From contig JACMJZ010000028.1 in the NCBI GenBank assembly GCA_014380365.1, positions 1 through 46,780 on the forward strand: a stretch of DNA of 46,780 bases. The letters run 5' to 3'. Positions 34,704 through 43,551 of the stretch are shown one piece after another. The number at the start of each line of letters is the position of its first letter. Within the stretch, counting starts at the first letter, position 1. The notes under the pieces were generated by a model. That model had not been told where the DNA came from, searched no databases, and was given only the letters and a program-made list of their open reading frames with translations. A program made the translations under genes and the position numbers. The DNA comes from Pyrinomonadaceae bacterium (GTDB taxonomy: Bacteria > Acidobacteriota > Blastocatellia > Pyrinomonadales > Pyrinomonadaceae).

Positions 34704-35396
34704 CTAATCCTGGTTTCGTAGTCGCCAGACGGTATACACGGTAGTCAAACAAAGCGACAGCCACGCTAATCCTTCTGCCAGCGCGCCCAACACATCGCTC
34801 AGGTAGTGGGCTCCGAGATATATCCGACTGAACCCGACAGTCGCGATCAATACGCTCGCCGCAAGGACTATGACTACGCGCCAGCCCAAGCGTTTGGTAT
34901 GCGCGACGAGATACGCGGCCAGGACAGCATAGAGCACGGTGGCTGTCATGGTGTGTCCACTGGGAAAGCTATAGCCTGTCAGAGAAAGAATTGGGTCGTC
35001 GAAGTAAGGTCGCGGGCGCTGGAATGTGTACTTCAAGAGTCTGTTCAATCCCATGCCGCCAAAAACTGCGAGCCACACAGCCGTGAACCAGTAAGGCTGC
35101 CGACGCCAGAGCAGGTATAGACCGGCGCATACCGCAGCGCAACTCGCCACCCACGTCGAGCCCAGCGCCGTTGCCAGCCACAGGGTAGTGGTTAGTGCCG
35201 GAAATCGATGCGCCGTGAGCCATGCGGTGAGTCTTAAGTCGACATGCGTCAAGGGCTCGCCATTGGATATTTGCTCTCCCATCTCTCCCACTATCAAGGT
35301 CATAGTGGCGAAAACCAGGAGACCGGCAACCAGGTGCCAACCGACGACAGCGTTTGCATGGAAGTGATTCTTCACGGAGAGATGTAGGACAGACAT
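34704..35396 (-). CDS. PAP2-family membrane phosphatase
   Basis: About 230 residues from the ATG at 35396. The start is uncertain: an ATG at 35432 and a GTG at 35375 are in frame, and the first two lie in or beside an extragenic palindrome (35384-35461). Five to six membrane helices are visible. The three PAP2 phosphatase motifs are complete: K-x6-RP (KYTFQRPRP), PSGH (SFPSGHT) and SR-x5-H-x3-D (SRIYLGAHYLSD). The family removes phosphate from lipid phosphates such as phosphatidate, phosphatidylglycerol phosphate or undecaprenyl pyrophosphate; which one cannot be told here. Neighbours on the same strand include a metallophosphoesterase and a diacylglycerol-kinase-like enzyme, which hints at membrane lipid or carrier-lipid turnover. 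Confidence 0.93.
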   Translation of the reverse strand: MSVLHLSVKNHFHANAVVGWHLVAGLLVFATMTLIVGEMGEQISNGEPLTHVDLRLTAWLTAHRFPALTTTLWLATALGSTWVASCAAVCAGLYLLWRRQPYWFTAVWLAVFGGMGLNRLLKYTFQRPRPYFDDPILSLTGYSFPSGHTMTATVLYAVLAAYLVAHTKRLGWRVVIVLAASVLIATVGFSRIYLGAHYLSDVLGALAEGLAWLSLCLTTVYTVWRLRNQD

Positions 35397-35461
35397 TCTT
35401 GTCTGTCCCCTTATCGATCTCTTTTTCTTCAAGTTTGGACCGGCAGGAATGCCCGTCCTAC
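35384..35461. repeat. Extragenic palindrome at the start of the PAP2 gene
   Basis: Arms at 35384-35398 (GTAGGACAGACATTC) and 35447-35461 (GAATGCCCGTCCTAC) are imperfect inverses. Repeats of this type are scattered through many environmental genomes. It overlaps the possible first codons of the PAP2 gene and ends five bases before the stop of the metallophosphoesterase gene. Confidence 0.75.
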
Positions 35462-35465
35462 GTTC

Positions 35466-36275
35466 TCAAACTCTCAACCAGCCGTCTGGCGTGTGATCGA
35501 AATGCTCCGTCATCGCCAGGACAAACTCCTTGCGCTCGGCCTTCCACTCTAATCGCTCCACGGTGATGCGCGGCCGGTCGACGTGGATCAGGTTGAACGA
35601 ATTTGCTTCGCCGCGTCCCCTGGTAGACGTAGCCGTGCCGGCTTGAATTACCAGCGCGGAGTGGCCTTTTATCTGGTAGCGAGTGGCGCTATGTGAAGTG
35701 TGGCTGACATGGAGGTGTCCCGCCAGGAAAACGTCAGCACCGCAGCCAGCCAGCGTTTCCATCGCCATGCGCGCGCGACCGACCAGCTGCTTTTCGTCGT
35801 GTCCCTCGGGCAGGTCGAAGGGATGGTGGGTAACGAGTATTTTCACCAGCTTAGGGTCCAGATCGCAAAATCGGTCGCGCATCAAGGCCACTTGATTCGC
35901 ATTGACGCGCCCGCCTTTGATGGTCAGGGAGCGTGCGGTGTTAACTCCCAAAACGGCGATTTCATTGTCAGCGTGAAACGGCCATAGGTCGTCGCTGATG
36001 TAGCGGCGGTATTTGGTCAGTGGTTCCAAAAAGCGCGCGAACACGTTGTGCAACGGCACATCGTGATTGCCAGGTACGATTACCTGTGGTTTGGGTAACC
36101 TGTCGAGAAAGGCCCGCGCCTCCTGAAATTGGCGGGACCTCGCGCGCTGCGTCAAATCTCCGGACACGGCCACCAGGTCGGGCTTGATCTTTGTAATCGT
36201 CTCAATCAGCGGCTCGACGACCGTCAGATCGACGCGCCCAAAATGCAGATCCGAGAGATGTACGATCGTGCGCAT
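35466..36275 (-). CDS. Calcineurin-like metallophosphoesterase (CpdA/class III phosphodiesterase-like)
   Basis: 269 residues. All metal-binding blocks of the family are seen: D9-x-H11 (LSDLHFG), GD40 (VSGDLTQRA), GN70-H71 (VPGNHDVP), HHPF near 148 and the GH-x-H block AGHLHVSH near 190. There is no signal peptide, so it is cytoplasmic. The close match to class III cyclic nucleotide phosphodiesterases suggests a phosphodiester substrate, but family members also cleave nucleotide-diphospho-lipids such as UDP-2,3-diacylglucosamine. It lies in a minus-strand run of genes for lipid-phosphate-type enzymes. It is complete and of normal length. Confidence 0.92.
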   Translation of the reverse strand: MRTIVHLSDLHFGRVDLTVVEPLIETITKIKPDLVAVSGDLTQRARSRQFQEARAFLDRLPKPQVIVPGNHDVPLHNVFARFLEPLTKYRRYISDDLWPFHADNEIAVLGVNTARSLTIKGGRVNANQVALMRDRFCDLDPKLVKILVTHHPFDLPEGHDEKQLVGRARMAMETLAGCGADVFLAGHLHVSHTSHSATRYQIKGHSALVIQAGTATSTRGRGEANSFNLIHVDRPRITVERLEWKAERKEFVLAMTEHFDHTPDGWLRV

Positions 36276-36304
36276 TACTTTGTCTCAAAACGAAAACGAA
36301 GTTT

Positions 36305-36360
36305 AGAGTACAAGCTTTAGCTTGCTGCCCGCATACTCCGCAAGCTGAAGGTTGTACTCT
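36305..36360. repeat. Extragenic palindrome between kinase and phosphoesterase genes
   Basis: Arms 36305-36325 and 36340-36360 are 21-base imperfect inverses (AGAGTACAAGCTTTAGCTTGC and its partner), with a 14-base loop. It lies in the short gap between the lipid kinase stop and the phosphoesterase start and could stall or end transcription. Confidence 0.85.
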
Positions 36361-36365
36361 GACGT

Positions 36366-37301
36366 TTATTGATCAGCCGTGATTGGTTGTTCCGGAACCA
36401 GCACGCGCAACCCGCGCGGATGGATGCGGTAATGAAGCGGAGGCTCAATAACCGTCACCTCACCATCAAGGGCAACCCGCAGCCGCTGGTGTTTAGTGCT
36501 TAACCAAAGCTCTTCCGTACGCAGAGCCAGGAAGTCTTTTTCCTGACGCAGCCCGCCAAACAAAGCGCGCAGCGTCAGGCGAATCAACCCGAGCCGACCC
36601 ATGCGATTAGTTAAATAGACGCTGAGTCTTCCCTCGTCGAGACACGCTCGCCCGCCAATATTCAATGTCTCCATTATATATTCGTTGTTGCCGATAAAGA
36701 TGAAGGGCGTCTTTCGAGTTAACTGCTCGCCCTCCACGCTTAAGCGAATTTCAAGGAATGGATAACGGCGCAACACAGCAAGTCCGGCCCAAACAAACGC
36801 GGGCCACTTCCCATATCCGAGTCTCTGTTTCTTCTCACGTTCGCGAACGATGCTGGGATAGAGACCGAGGCTTGAGTTGTTGAGGAAGATGTGGCCATTG
36901 ACTTCACCGAAGTCGACTTTGATTGTGTGGTTCGCGATGATCGTTTGCACCCCACCTTCAAGTTCGATCGGAATCTGCAGATCCTTCGCAAAATGATTCA
37001 ACGTGCCAAAAGGCAAAATGCCCAACACCTTGTCCTCGCCGATCACTTCCGAGGCCACTGCGCTGATTGTGCCGTCGCCTCCGCCGGCGACGATAGTGTC
37101 TGCATCACTCTTCGCAGCTCGGCGAGCAAACTCAGTGACCTCAGCTCCGGTGCGAGCGAGGGACACACGAGCTTCGACCCCGCCCGCGCGAAACATCTCA
37201 AGCAGTTGATCTTGCAGTTCCTCTTTGCCGTCAGCACCAGCTCCGGCGTTGATAATCACTTCAATTTTCACTGGCGCGATAGTAGGCGAAAGTTGTTGCA
37301 A
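36366..37301 (-). CDS. Diacylglycerol kinase-family lipid kinase
   Basis: 311 residues. The nucleotide-binding motif G73-G-G-D-G-T78 (VAGGGDGTISAVA) is followed by LGILPFGTLNHFAKDL, the standard DAGK/sphingosine-kinase catalytic block. The C-terminal beta-rich lid domain holds FLNNSSLGLYPSIV and an ending ALDGEVTVIEPPLHYRI with the conserved DGE. It phosphorylates a lipid such as diacylglycerol with ATP at the inner membrane surface. The start could also be the GTG ten codons in. It is the first gene of a minus-strand run leading into the phosphoesterase and PAP2 genes, separated by palindromes, so co-transcription is uncertain. Confidence 0.93.
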   Translation of the reverse strand: MQQLSPTIAPVKIEVIINAGAGADGKEELQDQLLEMFRAGGVEARVSLARTGAEVTEFARRAAKSDADTIVAGGGDGTISAVASEVIGEDKVLGILPFGTLNHFAKDLQIPIELEGGVQTIIANHTIKVDFGEVNGHIFLNNSSLGLYPSIVREREKKQRLGYGKWPAFVWAGLAVLRRYPFLEIRLSVEGEQLTRKTPFIFIGNNEYIMETLNIGGRACLDEGRLSVYLTNRMGRLGLIRLTLRALFGGLRQEKDFLALRTEELWLSTKHQRLRVALDGEVTVIEPPLHYRIHPRGLRVLVPEQPITADQ

Positions 37302-37318
37302 AGCCGTAGCGGCTATTC

Positions 37319-37413
37319 GGGGCAGTGGCCCGACCGTAAGGGAGGGCTCGGCTTCGCTAAACGGCCCGCCATGGGTGAACTGACGCCCTTGCTTACGCGC
37401 GGGCTACTGCCCC
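37319..37413. repeat. Extragenic inverted repeat between divergent genes
   Basis: Arms GGGGCAGTGGCCCG (37319-37332) and CGGGCTACTGCCCC (37400-37413) are near-perfect inverses. The interior carries GTAAGGGAGGGCTCGGC and GCCCTTGCTTACGC words that also pair. It fills the intergenic space between the lipid kinase and the RNB gene. A TATACT hexamer at 37431-37436 could be part of the promoter of the latter, but no matching -35 box is visible. Confidence 0.8.
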
Positions 37414-37447
37414 GGGCACAAGGGTTCAGCTATACTCACAACTTCCC

Positions 37448-38926
37448 ATGACAAAACAACGAGGGCACCATTCCGTCGACATCGTCGCAATAGCACATCG
37501 CTCAGTAGTCGAAGCGGGCTTTGAACCGGGCTTTAGCGATCAGGTCTTGAAAGAAGTGCGGTCGATTACAGCCGCTCCGCCGTCCACAACTCCCGACGCT
37601 TCTGTGCGCGACCTTCGCAACCTCCTTTGGTCATCAATAGACAATCGCGAGTCTCGTGACCTTGATCAGCTTGAATATGCAGAAGCGCTCGCTGGGGGCG
37701 ACACGCGCTTGTTAGTTGCGATTGCCGACGTTGACGCGTTTGTTCCCCAAAGCTCGGCAATTGATGCACGCGCCGCCGAGAACACCGCGTCGGTGTACAC
37801 CGGAGTAAAAACCTTTCCGATGCTGCCCGAGGAGTTATCGACAAACCTGACCTCGCTCATAGCCGGGCAGGATCGTCTCGCCGTGGTAACTGAGATGGTG
37901 GTGGATGCTGCTGGAGCGGTTAAGAAAATGGACGTCTACCGGGCAGTAGTTAAGAGTCGGGCAAAGCTTTCTTACGAATCAGTCGGCGCGTGGCTTGATG
38001 GAAAGGGCGAGGTCCCGCCAAAGATCGTGGCAGTGCCCGGACTGGAAGCGCAGATCAAGTTGCAGTTTGAAACTGCAAGTCGACTGGGCGATCTGCGCGC
38101 CCAACAGGGCGCACTCGAACTGGGCACTATTCAGGCGAATCCAGTCGTAAACGATCAGGGAAAGGTCACGGGGCTCGCGGTAGTAGAACCAAATGGCGCT
38201 CGCGAGCTAATAGCCAACTTTATGATTACAGCGAATGTCGCGATGGCGAAGTTTCTGGAAGCCGCCGGCCGCGCATCTCTCCGCCGCACGGTTCGCACTC
38301 CTAAATACTGGCCGCGCATTGTCGAGATCGCGGAAGACCTTGGCGAAAAATTGCCTGCTACGCCCGACTCCCAAGCCCTCGCGAAGTTTCTCGAGCGCCA
38401 AAAAGCTGCTGACCCGGATCACTTTGCCGACCTGTCGCTTGCTGTTGTTAAGTCGTTAGGCCCCGGCGAGTACACCGTGGAAACGCCGGGCAGCGAGGGC
38501 GAAGGTCATTTCGGACTGGCGGTCCAGGACTACACTCATTCCACCGCGCCGAATCGCCGCTACCCTGACCTGATAACCCAACGCCTGGTCAAAGCCCAAT
38601 TGGATAACAAGCCTGCGCCTTACAGCGAGGCAGAACTGCGAGCGATTGCCGCGCATAGTAATCAACGTGGCGAAGCAGCGCGCAAGGTTGAGCGAAAGAT
38701 GCGCAAGGTCGCGGCGGCGGTGTTGTTGCGAGACAAGATTGGTCAGGAGTTTGACGCGATCGTAACTGGAGCCACGCAGAAGGGAACTTTCGCTCGCCTG
38801 ATTTCACCACCCGTGGATGGACGCGTGATGCGCGGCGAGCGCGGTTTGCGTGTGGGCGACAAAACCCGCGTGCGTTTGGTATCCACCGATGCCGAACGCG
38901 GCTTCATAGATTTCGCGCGCGCATGA
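37448..38926 (+). CDS. RNB-domain exoribonuclease (RNase II/R-like)
   Basis: 492 residues, shorter than RNase R or RNase II because the N-terminal cold-shock domains are missing. The RNB catalytic domain starts at about 55 with SIDNRESRDLDQLEYAEAL, matching the block of magnesium-binding aspartates, although the usual DIDD reads DLDQ. It continues through the conserved LPEELSTNLTSLIAGQDRLA and ends with YTHSTAPNRRYPDLITQR (about 370). A C-terminal S1-like domain (FDAIVTGATQKGTFARLISP...GRVMRGERGL) closes the protein. The expected activity is 3'-5' RNA degradation in the cytoplasm. No Shine-Dalgarno sequence is visible before the ATG. It stands alone. Confidence 0.92.
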   Translation: MTKQRGHHSVDIVAIAHRSVVEAGFEPGFSDQVLKEVRSITAAPPSTTPDASVRDLRNLLWSSIDNRESRDLDQLEYAEALAGGDTRLLVAIADVDAFVPQSSAIDARAAENTASVYTGVKTFPMLPEELSTNLTSLIAGQDRLAVVTEMVVDAAGAVKKMDVYRAVVKSRAKLSYESVGAWLDGKGEVPPKIVAVPGLEAQIKLQFETASRLGDLRAQQGALELGTIQANPVVNDQGKVTGLAVVEPNGARELIANFMITANVAMAKFLEAAGRASLRRTVRTPKYWPRIVEIAEDLGEKLPATPDSQALAKFLERQKAADPDHFADLSLAVVKSLGPGEYTVETPGSEGEGHFGLAVQDYTHSTAPNRRYPDLITQRLVKAQLDNKPAPYSEAELRAIAAHSNQRGEAARKVERKMRKVAAAVLLRDKIGQEFDAIVTGATQKGTFARLISPPVDGRVMRGERGLRVGDKTRVRLVSTDAERGFIDFARA

Positions 38927-38987
38927 AGCCGAGACGCCACCGCTGACCTCTGACGGCAATCCCACCTTATTCAAGGCCAACAAAAAG

Positions 38988-39101
38988 TCAGAACCGGGAG
39001 CGGTAGCAACCGGGCGCTCTTAAAGCAAATTTGAGCTGGAGCGATGACTAATCTGTTGTTCGCACCTTTCGTAACCCGGTCGCTACTGCTCCCGGTTCTG
39101 A
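38988..39101. repeat. Inverted repeat with 27-base arms
   Basis: Arms at 38988-39014 and 39075-39101 are nearly perfect inverses built on CAGAACCGGGAGCGGTAGC. The loop is about 60 bases. It lies downstream of the RNB gene and looks like a dispersed palindromic repeat unit. Confidence 0.88.
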
Positions 39102-39428
39102 TTTCCTCGGTCCACGCAGAATAATCACCCTCGCCCACGCTGACGAAAAAATGTACGCCGCAGCCGCGGACCGGAATCACACTCCGAACCCTCATCCAAA
39201 ATACGCAACGTCCCTTCCCTAGTATCCAAATCTCGCAATCCCGCATTTTCGCCTCGCCGTTGAGTTGGCCGAGCCGAATGATGAGACGGCCTTTTAGGCG
39301 TGTGAGAAAGGAGGCACGATCGTTGCACTTTCTCGACGGCGTAATCTCCCCACCCGTTGTTAGCCATCCGAATTATCGTCCAGAACGAAATCGGCGTTAA
39401 CACTTTCACGATTCAACAGGAGCCCATT
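39102..39428. other. Gene-free region upstream of receptor 2
   Basis: I see no gene here. It should contain the promoter of the second large receptor gene; CAGGAG about 9 bases before 39429 is its ribosome binding site. Confidence 0.4.
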
Positions 39429-42400
39429 ATGAAAACCACGATCAGGTTTACGTTGATGCTTTCTTTGTTGGCGGTTGCGGCCCACGCCCCCTTATTCGCC
39501 CAGTCCAATACCGGCCGCTTGGTAGGAATAGTCGCCGATGCGAGCGGAGTCGTTCCCGGCGCGACCGTCGTTATCACCGACAGTCAAACAGGCAAGAAGA
39601 GGGAACTGGTCGCCAGCGGTGACGGCAGTTTCACAATGCCCCAACTTGATCCCGGCACCTACACGGTGACAATCACGGCGGCTGGACACAAAACTTTCAC
39701 AGCCAGTGCTGTAAAGATTGATGTCGGGAAAGATTACTCGCTGAATGTGACGCTTGAAGCTGGTGACATCAGCGAAAACGTCGAGGTGATTGCCGGAGCT
39801 GACGTTCTTAATTCAACGTCCGGTGAACTGAGCAATACGGTCAGTCCGCGTCAGATTCGAGAACTGCCGCTCAACGGGCGCGACCCGACGGCGCTGATTC
39901 AACTTCAGGCAGGCACGTCCTCAAATGGCGCGACCAACACCTCCGTTAATGGCCAGCGCAGTTCCTTTACTAACATCACGCGCGACGGCATTAACATCCA
40001 GGACAACTTTATTCGAGCCAACGCCTCGGATTTCTCGGTCGAACGTCCTAACACAGACAACGTCGCCGAGTTTACCTTCACGTCGCAGAACGCCAGTGCC
40101 GATCTGGGAACGGGCGCCTCGCAGGTACAATTCGTGACGCCGCGCGGGCAGAACGAATTTCACGGTGCGCTCTACCTCTACAATCGCAACTCGAAGTTTG
40201 CCGCGAACGAGTTTTTCAACAACGCCAGTGGTACAGCGCGTCCATTTCTGAATCGCAACCAGGTTGGCGGAGCCTTGAGCGGCCCGATTATCAAGAATAG
40301 AGTGTTCTTCTTCGGCAACTTTGAAGCTTTTCGCCTGCGCACTCAATTGCCCCGACTTCGCACCATCCTGTTACCCAGCGCACGCGCAGGTAACTTCACT
40401 TACGTCGACAATGGCGGCGTCACTCGGACCGTCAATCTCTTTACGGCGTTTGGAGCAGCGACCGGAGTCACTGGAATTGACCCGATAGTGAACAGCCGCA
40501 TTCTCGCGAATCTGCCGGGCGCCGGTAACACCACGGATCGAGGAGACCAACGCAACACGACTGGCTTCAGATTCAATCAACGCGACAATACTGATCGCGA
40601 AACCTACGCGACCCGCTTCGACTACGATATCAACTCGACCAATTCGATCAGCGGTGTGTTCAGTTTCACCGATGAGCGAGTCAATGACCGACCCGATGTT
40701 GACAATACCGTCGGCTATGGCGCGGCCCCGGTCGTAAATCAGCCAGCTAACAGGAAATTTCTCGCGGTTGCCTACCGTATGGCGCCGACGGCCAACTTCG
40801 CTAACGAGATCCGCGGCGGCTTTTTCAAAAGCGACCCGATCTTCCTGCGAACGACGCCCGAACCTGCTTTCTACCTCACGCTGCCGCTGATCAGCAGTCC
40901 GGAAGTGAACAATCAGGAACAGGGCCGCGACACGAACACTTACAGCATTCAGGACAATGCAAACTATCAATGGGGAAATCACAGCTTACGCTTCGGAGGC
41001 CAGGCACAGTTTTTCAGAATAGTTAACTTTGCCTCCTTCGATTCGATTCCGAGATACACGCTCGGCACCAATGCTTTCACCCCAGCATTATCAGCAGGCC
41101 AGTTCACCGGCGGCATTAGCGCGGGCCAGGTTACAACCGCCAACAGCCTGCTGGCCTTGTTGGGTGGAATCGCGGGCAGGATTGATCAAACTTTCAACGC
41201 CACCAGCCGCGACTCCGGATACGTTGCTGGTGCTCCCGGCCAAAATATCTTTGATTTTGAGAACCACTCGTTTTACTTCGCGGACCAGTGGCGCGTCACC
41301 CCGCGGTTGACCCTCAATCTGGGGCTGCGTTATGAGCTCTTCACTGCGTTGAGGGAGCGCAATGGCTTCTCTTTGGAACCCGTGATTCCCAGCGGTACCG
41401 ATCCAGTCGCCGCTATTCTTAACCCAGTTGGCACGGTGGATTTCATTGGCGGCAACGGCGGTGGCAACAACTACTTTAAGACCGACAAGAATAACTTTGC
41501 GCCGGTCGTGAGTTTTGCCTACTCGCCGCAATTCAGGAATACGTTTCTCAACAGCCTTTTCCCTGGTGAAGGCAGGACGGTGATTCGCGGCGGCTTCCGC
41601 ATGAGCTACGTTAACGATGAGTTCGTCAAGGGACCTGATAACGCCCAGGGCGGAAATGCCGGGTTGTCGACCGCACAAGCCTTCCTCTTAAATGATCGCT
41701 TGAATTCGTTAACCACGCTTCCGGTGCCTGCGTTCTCGGTGCCGCGCTCTTTCGCTCAAGGGAATGCGCTTTCAGGAAATAATTTTGGGACGATCTTTGC
41801 AATCGATCCAAACATCCAGGTGGCGCGCACGACGGAGTACAGCTTTGGTATCCAACGTGAAATTGGTTTCCAGACCGCTATCGAGTTGCGCTACGTCGGT
41901 TCGCGCGGCGATGGTCTCGTGCGCGCGACTGACGTGAATCAGGTCGACATTCTCAACAACGGTTTTCTGGCGGACTTTAACCGGGCCCGACAGAATTTGA
42001 TTTTGTCGGGTGGGGCCAGCGGCGCGTACAACCCCGCCGTTGCCGGCAGCCAACCACTGACGGTTTTCCCGAACATGATCCTGACGGGTACCGGCGCGCT
42101 TTCCAATGCCACGATTCGCAACTTCCTGTTGGCTGGAACGGCTGGTGACCTGGCAGTCAACTATATTACAACCGGCAGAACAGGCACCGTGCCATTCCTG
42201 GCTAATCCAAATGCCGGCGCGGTCGATCTGCTGACCAACTCGGGTAAGTCTCGCTATAACTCTCTGCAAGCTGAAATTCGGCGACGCTTCTCGGGCGGGT
42301 TATTCTTCCAGGCCAACTACACCTTCCAGAAAAATCTAACTAACGCTTCGGGCGTCGGCCAAACACGCTTTGAGCCCAATCTCGACAACGCTCGGCCGGA

Positions 42401-43097
42401 GCTTGAGTATTCACGTGCTGATACCGACCAGACGCACGTCTTCAACTTCAACGGCATTTACGAATTGCCGTTTGGCAAAGGCAAGAGGTTTCTGAACGAG
42501 GGCGGCTGGAAGAACCGTCTCCTCGGCGGTTTCCAAATCAGCTCCATCGTGCGCGCCGGCACGGGCGCTCCGCTAACCTTCGTCGACGCGCGTGGCACGC
42601 TCAATCGCGTGGCCAGATCGTTCCGTCAGACGCCGCAGACATCGCTAACGAAGGATCAGATCAAGAACCTGGTCGGCGTATTTCGCACGCCTTGCGGGGT
42701 TTTCTACATCAATCCTTCAGTCATCAACATCAACCTGGCAGACTGCTCCGGCACGGGACGTGGGGCCGAAGGTTTCGGTACCGCGGCTTTCCCCGGGCAG
42801 GTTTTCTTCAATAACGCGCCGGGTGAAGTTGGCAATCTCGAGCGCGCCTTTGTCAACGGGCCTTTCTTCTTCGGGATGGACGCTTCGATTATTAAGAACA
42901 TTCCGCTCACGGAGCGCGTGAGATTCCAGATTCGCGCAGAAGCATTCAACGTGCTGAACAGGGCAAACTTCTTTGCTTCGCAGCCTACTTCAGCGGCGGC
43001 GCTGGGTGCGTTGAACATCAACAGCACGACCTTCGGTCGTCTCGACACGACCTTCGATCCGCGCATCATTCAATTTGTGGGACGGATCGAATTCTAG
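39429..43097 (+). CDS. Oar-like TonB-dependent receptor with carboxypeptidase-regulatory-like domain (2)
   Basis: 1222 residues from the ATG at 39429; an in-frame ATG at 39357 has no ribosome site and no signal peptide at its start. Residues 1-25 are the signal (MKTTIRFTLMLSLLAVA...FAQ). About 26-115 is the regulatory-like domain (GRLVGIVADASGVVPGATVVITD...GTYTVTITAAGHK). The plug follows with IRELPLNGRDPTALIQLQAG and ITRDGINIQDNFI, then the barrel (FADQWRVTPRLTLNLGLRYELF; LEYSRADTDQTHVFNFNGIYELPFGKGKRF). It ends in IIQFVGRIEF with the terminal aromatic residue. It shares architecture with 29929-33810 but the sequences differ widely, so they are not a recent duplication. The ligand is unknown. 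A strong terminator follows. Confidence 0.93.
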   Translation: MKTTIRFTLMLSLLAVAAHAPLFAQSNTGRLVGIVADASGVVPGATVVITDSQTGKKRELVASGDGSFTMPQLDPGTYTVTITAAGHKTFTASAVKIDVGKDYSLNVTLEAGDISENVEVIAGADVLNSTSGELSNTVSPRQIRELPLNGRDPTALIQLQAGTSSNGATNTSVNGQRSSFTNITRDGINIQDNFIRANASDFSVERPNTDNVAEFTFTSQNASADLGTGASQVQFVTPRGQNEFHGALYLYNRNSKFAANEFFNNASGTARPFLNRNQVGGALSGPIIKNRVFFFGNFEAFRLRTQLPRLRTILLPSARAGNFTYVDNGGVTRTVNLFTAFGAATGVTGIDPIVNSRILANLPGAGNTTDRGDQRNTTGFRFNQRDNTDRETYATRFDYDINSTNSISGVFSFTDERVNDRPDVDNTVGYGAAPVVNQPANRKFLAVAYRMAPTANFANEIRGGFFKSDPIFLRTTPEPAFYLTLPLISSPEVNNQEQGRDTNTYSIQDNANYQWGNHSLRFGGQAQFFRIVNFASFDSIPRYTLGTNAFTPALSAGQFTGGISAGQVTTANSLLALLGGIAGRIDQTFNATSRDSGYVAGAPGQNIFDFENHSFYFADQWRVTPRLTLNLGLRYELFTALRERNGFSLEPVIPSGTDPVAAILNPVGTVDFIGGNGGGNNYFKTDKNNFAPVVSFAYSPQFRNTFLNSLFPGEGRTVIRGGFRMSYVNDEFVKGPDNAQGGNAGLSTAQAFLLNDRLNSLTTLPVPAFSVPRSFAQGNALSGNNFGTIFAIDPNIQVARTTEYSFGIQREIGFQTAIELRYVGSRGDGLVRATDVNQVDILNNGFLADFNRARQNLILSGGASGAYNPAVAGSQPLTVFPNMILTGTGALSNATIRNFLLAGTAGDLAVNYITTGRTGTVPFLANPNAGAVDLLTNSGKSRYNSLQAEIRRRFSGGLFFQANYTFQKNLTNASGVGQTRFEPNLDNARPELEYSRADTDQTHVFNFNGIYELPFGKGKRFLNEGGWKNRLLGGFQISSIVRAGTGAPLTFVDARGTLNRVARSFRQTPQTSLTKDQIKNLVGVFRTPCGVFYINPSVININLADCSGTGRGAEGFGTAAFPGQVFFNNAPGEVGNLERAFVNGPFFFGMDASIIKNIPLTERVRFQIRAEAFNVLNRANFFASQPTSAAALGALNINSTTFGRLDTTFDPRIIQFVGRIEF

Positions 43098-43129
43098 TTA
43101 GCGTCTCACGACATCGACGTTAACTAAAT

Positions 43130-43163
43130 GGGCGCTGCTCCTGGAAGCAGCGCCCTTTTTTTT
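43130..43163 (+). terminator. Rho-independent terminator after receptor 2
   Basis: A perfect 10-bp stem (GGGCGCTGCT 43130-43139, AGCAGCGCCC 43146-43155) with a six-base loop is followed directly by eight T. It is 33 bases past the receptor stop. Confidence 0.97.
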
Positions 43164-43551
43164 GGATGAAGTGCAAACTTTTAGTTTTGCGACGCTGTTA
43201 TGTTTCCGCCACCGCCGCAAACTAACCGGGGAGCGCCGCAGCCCGCGTGGGGTGGTAGCAGTTTGCGTTACATCGGCGCCCACAATGAAGGCCGCTCCCC
43301 ACTGGCCCATGCTGGTTCGTCAGACCTAAAGCCCGCTAGTCACAAACGCTCGCCAGCCCGTCACAAAACTCAACCTACAAAAACATTCGGGGCGTATAGC
43401 TTGGCGTGTCAATCCGGGTAATCAAAAAGTGGCGCGTGACCGGCTCGGAATATTTTTCTTTCGCGCTTCTTCGCATTGTTCATTTCCCAGTCGATTCAGC
43501 GAGCAATGAGTCCCCGGATGAAACTCCAGGAATCGAGTGAGGAGGTGCTCC
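43164..43551. other. Gene-free region before the HExxH gene
   Basis: About 390 bases with no supportable gene on either strand. It contains the likely promoter of the following gene; GGAGG lies 7 bases before the ATG at 43552. Confidence 0.4.
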
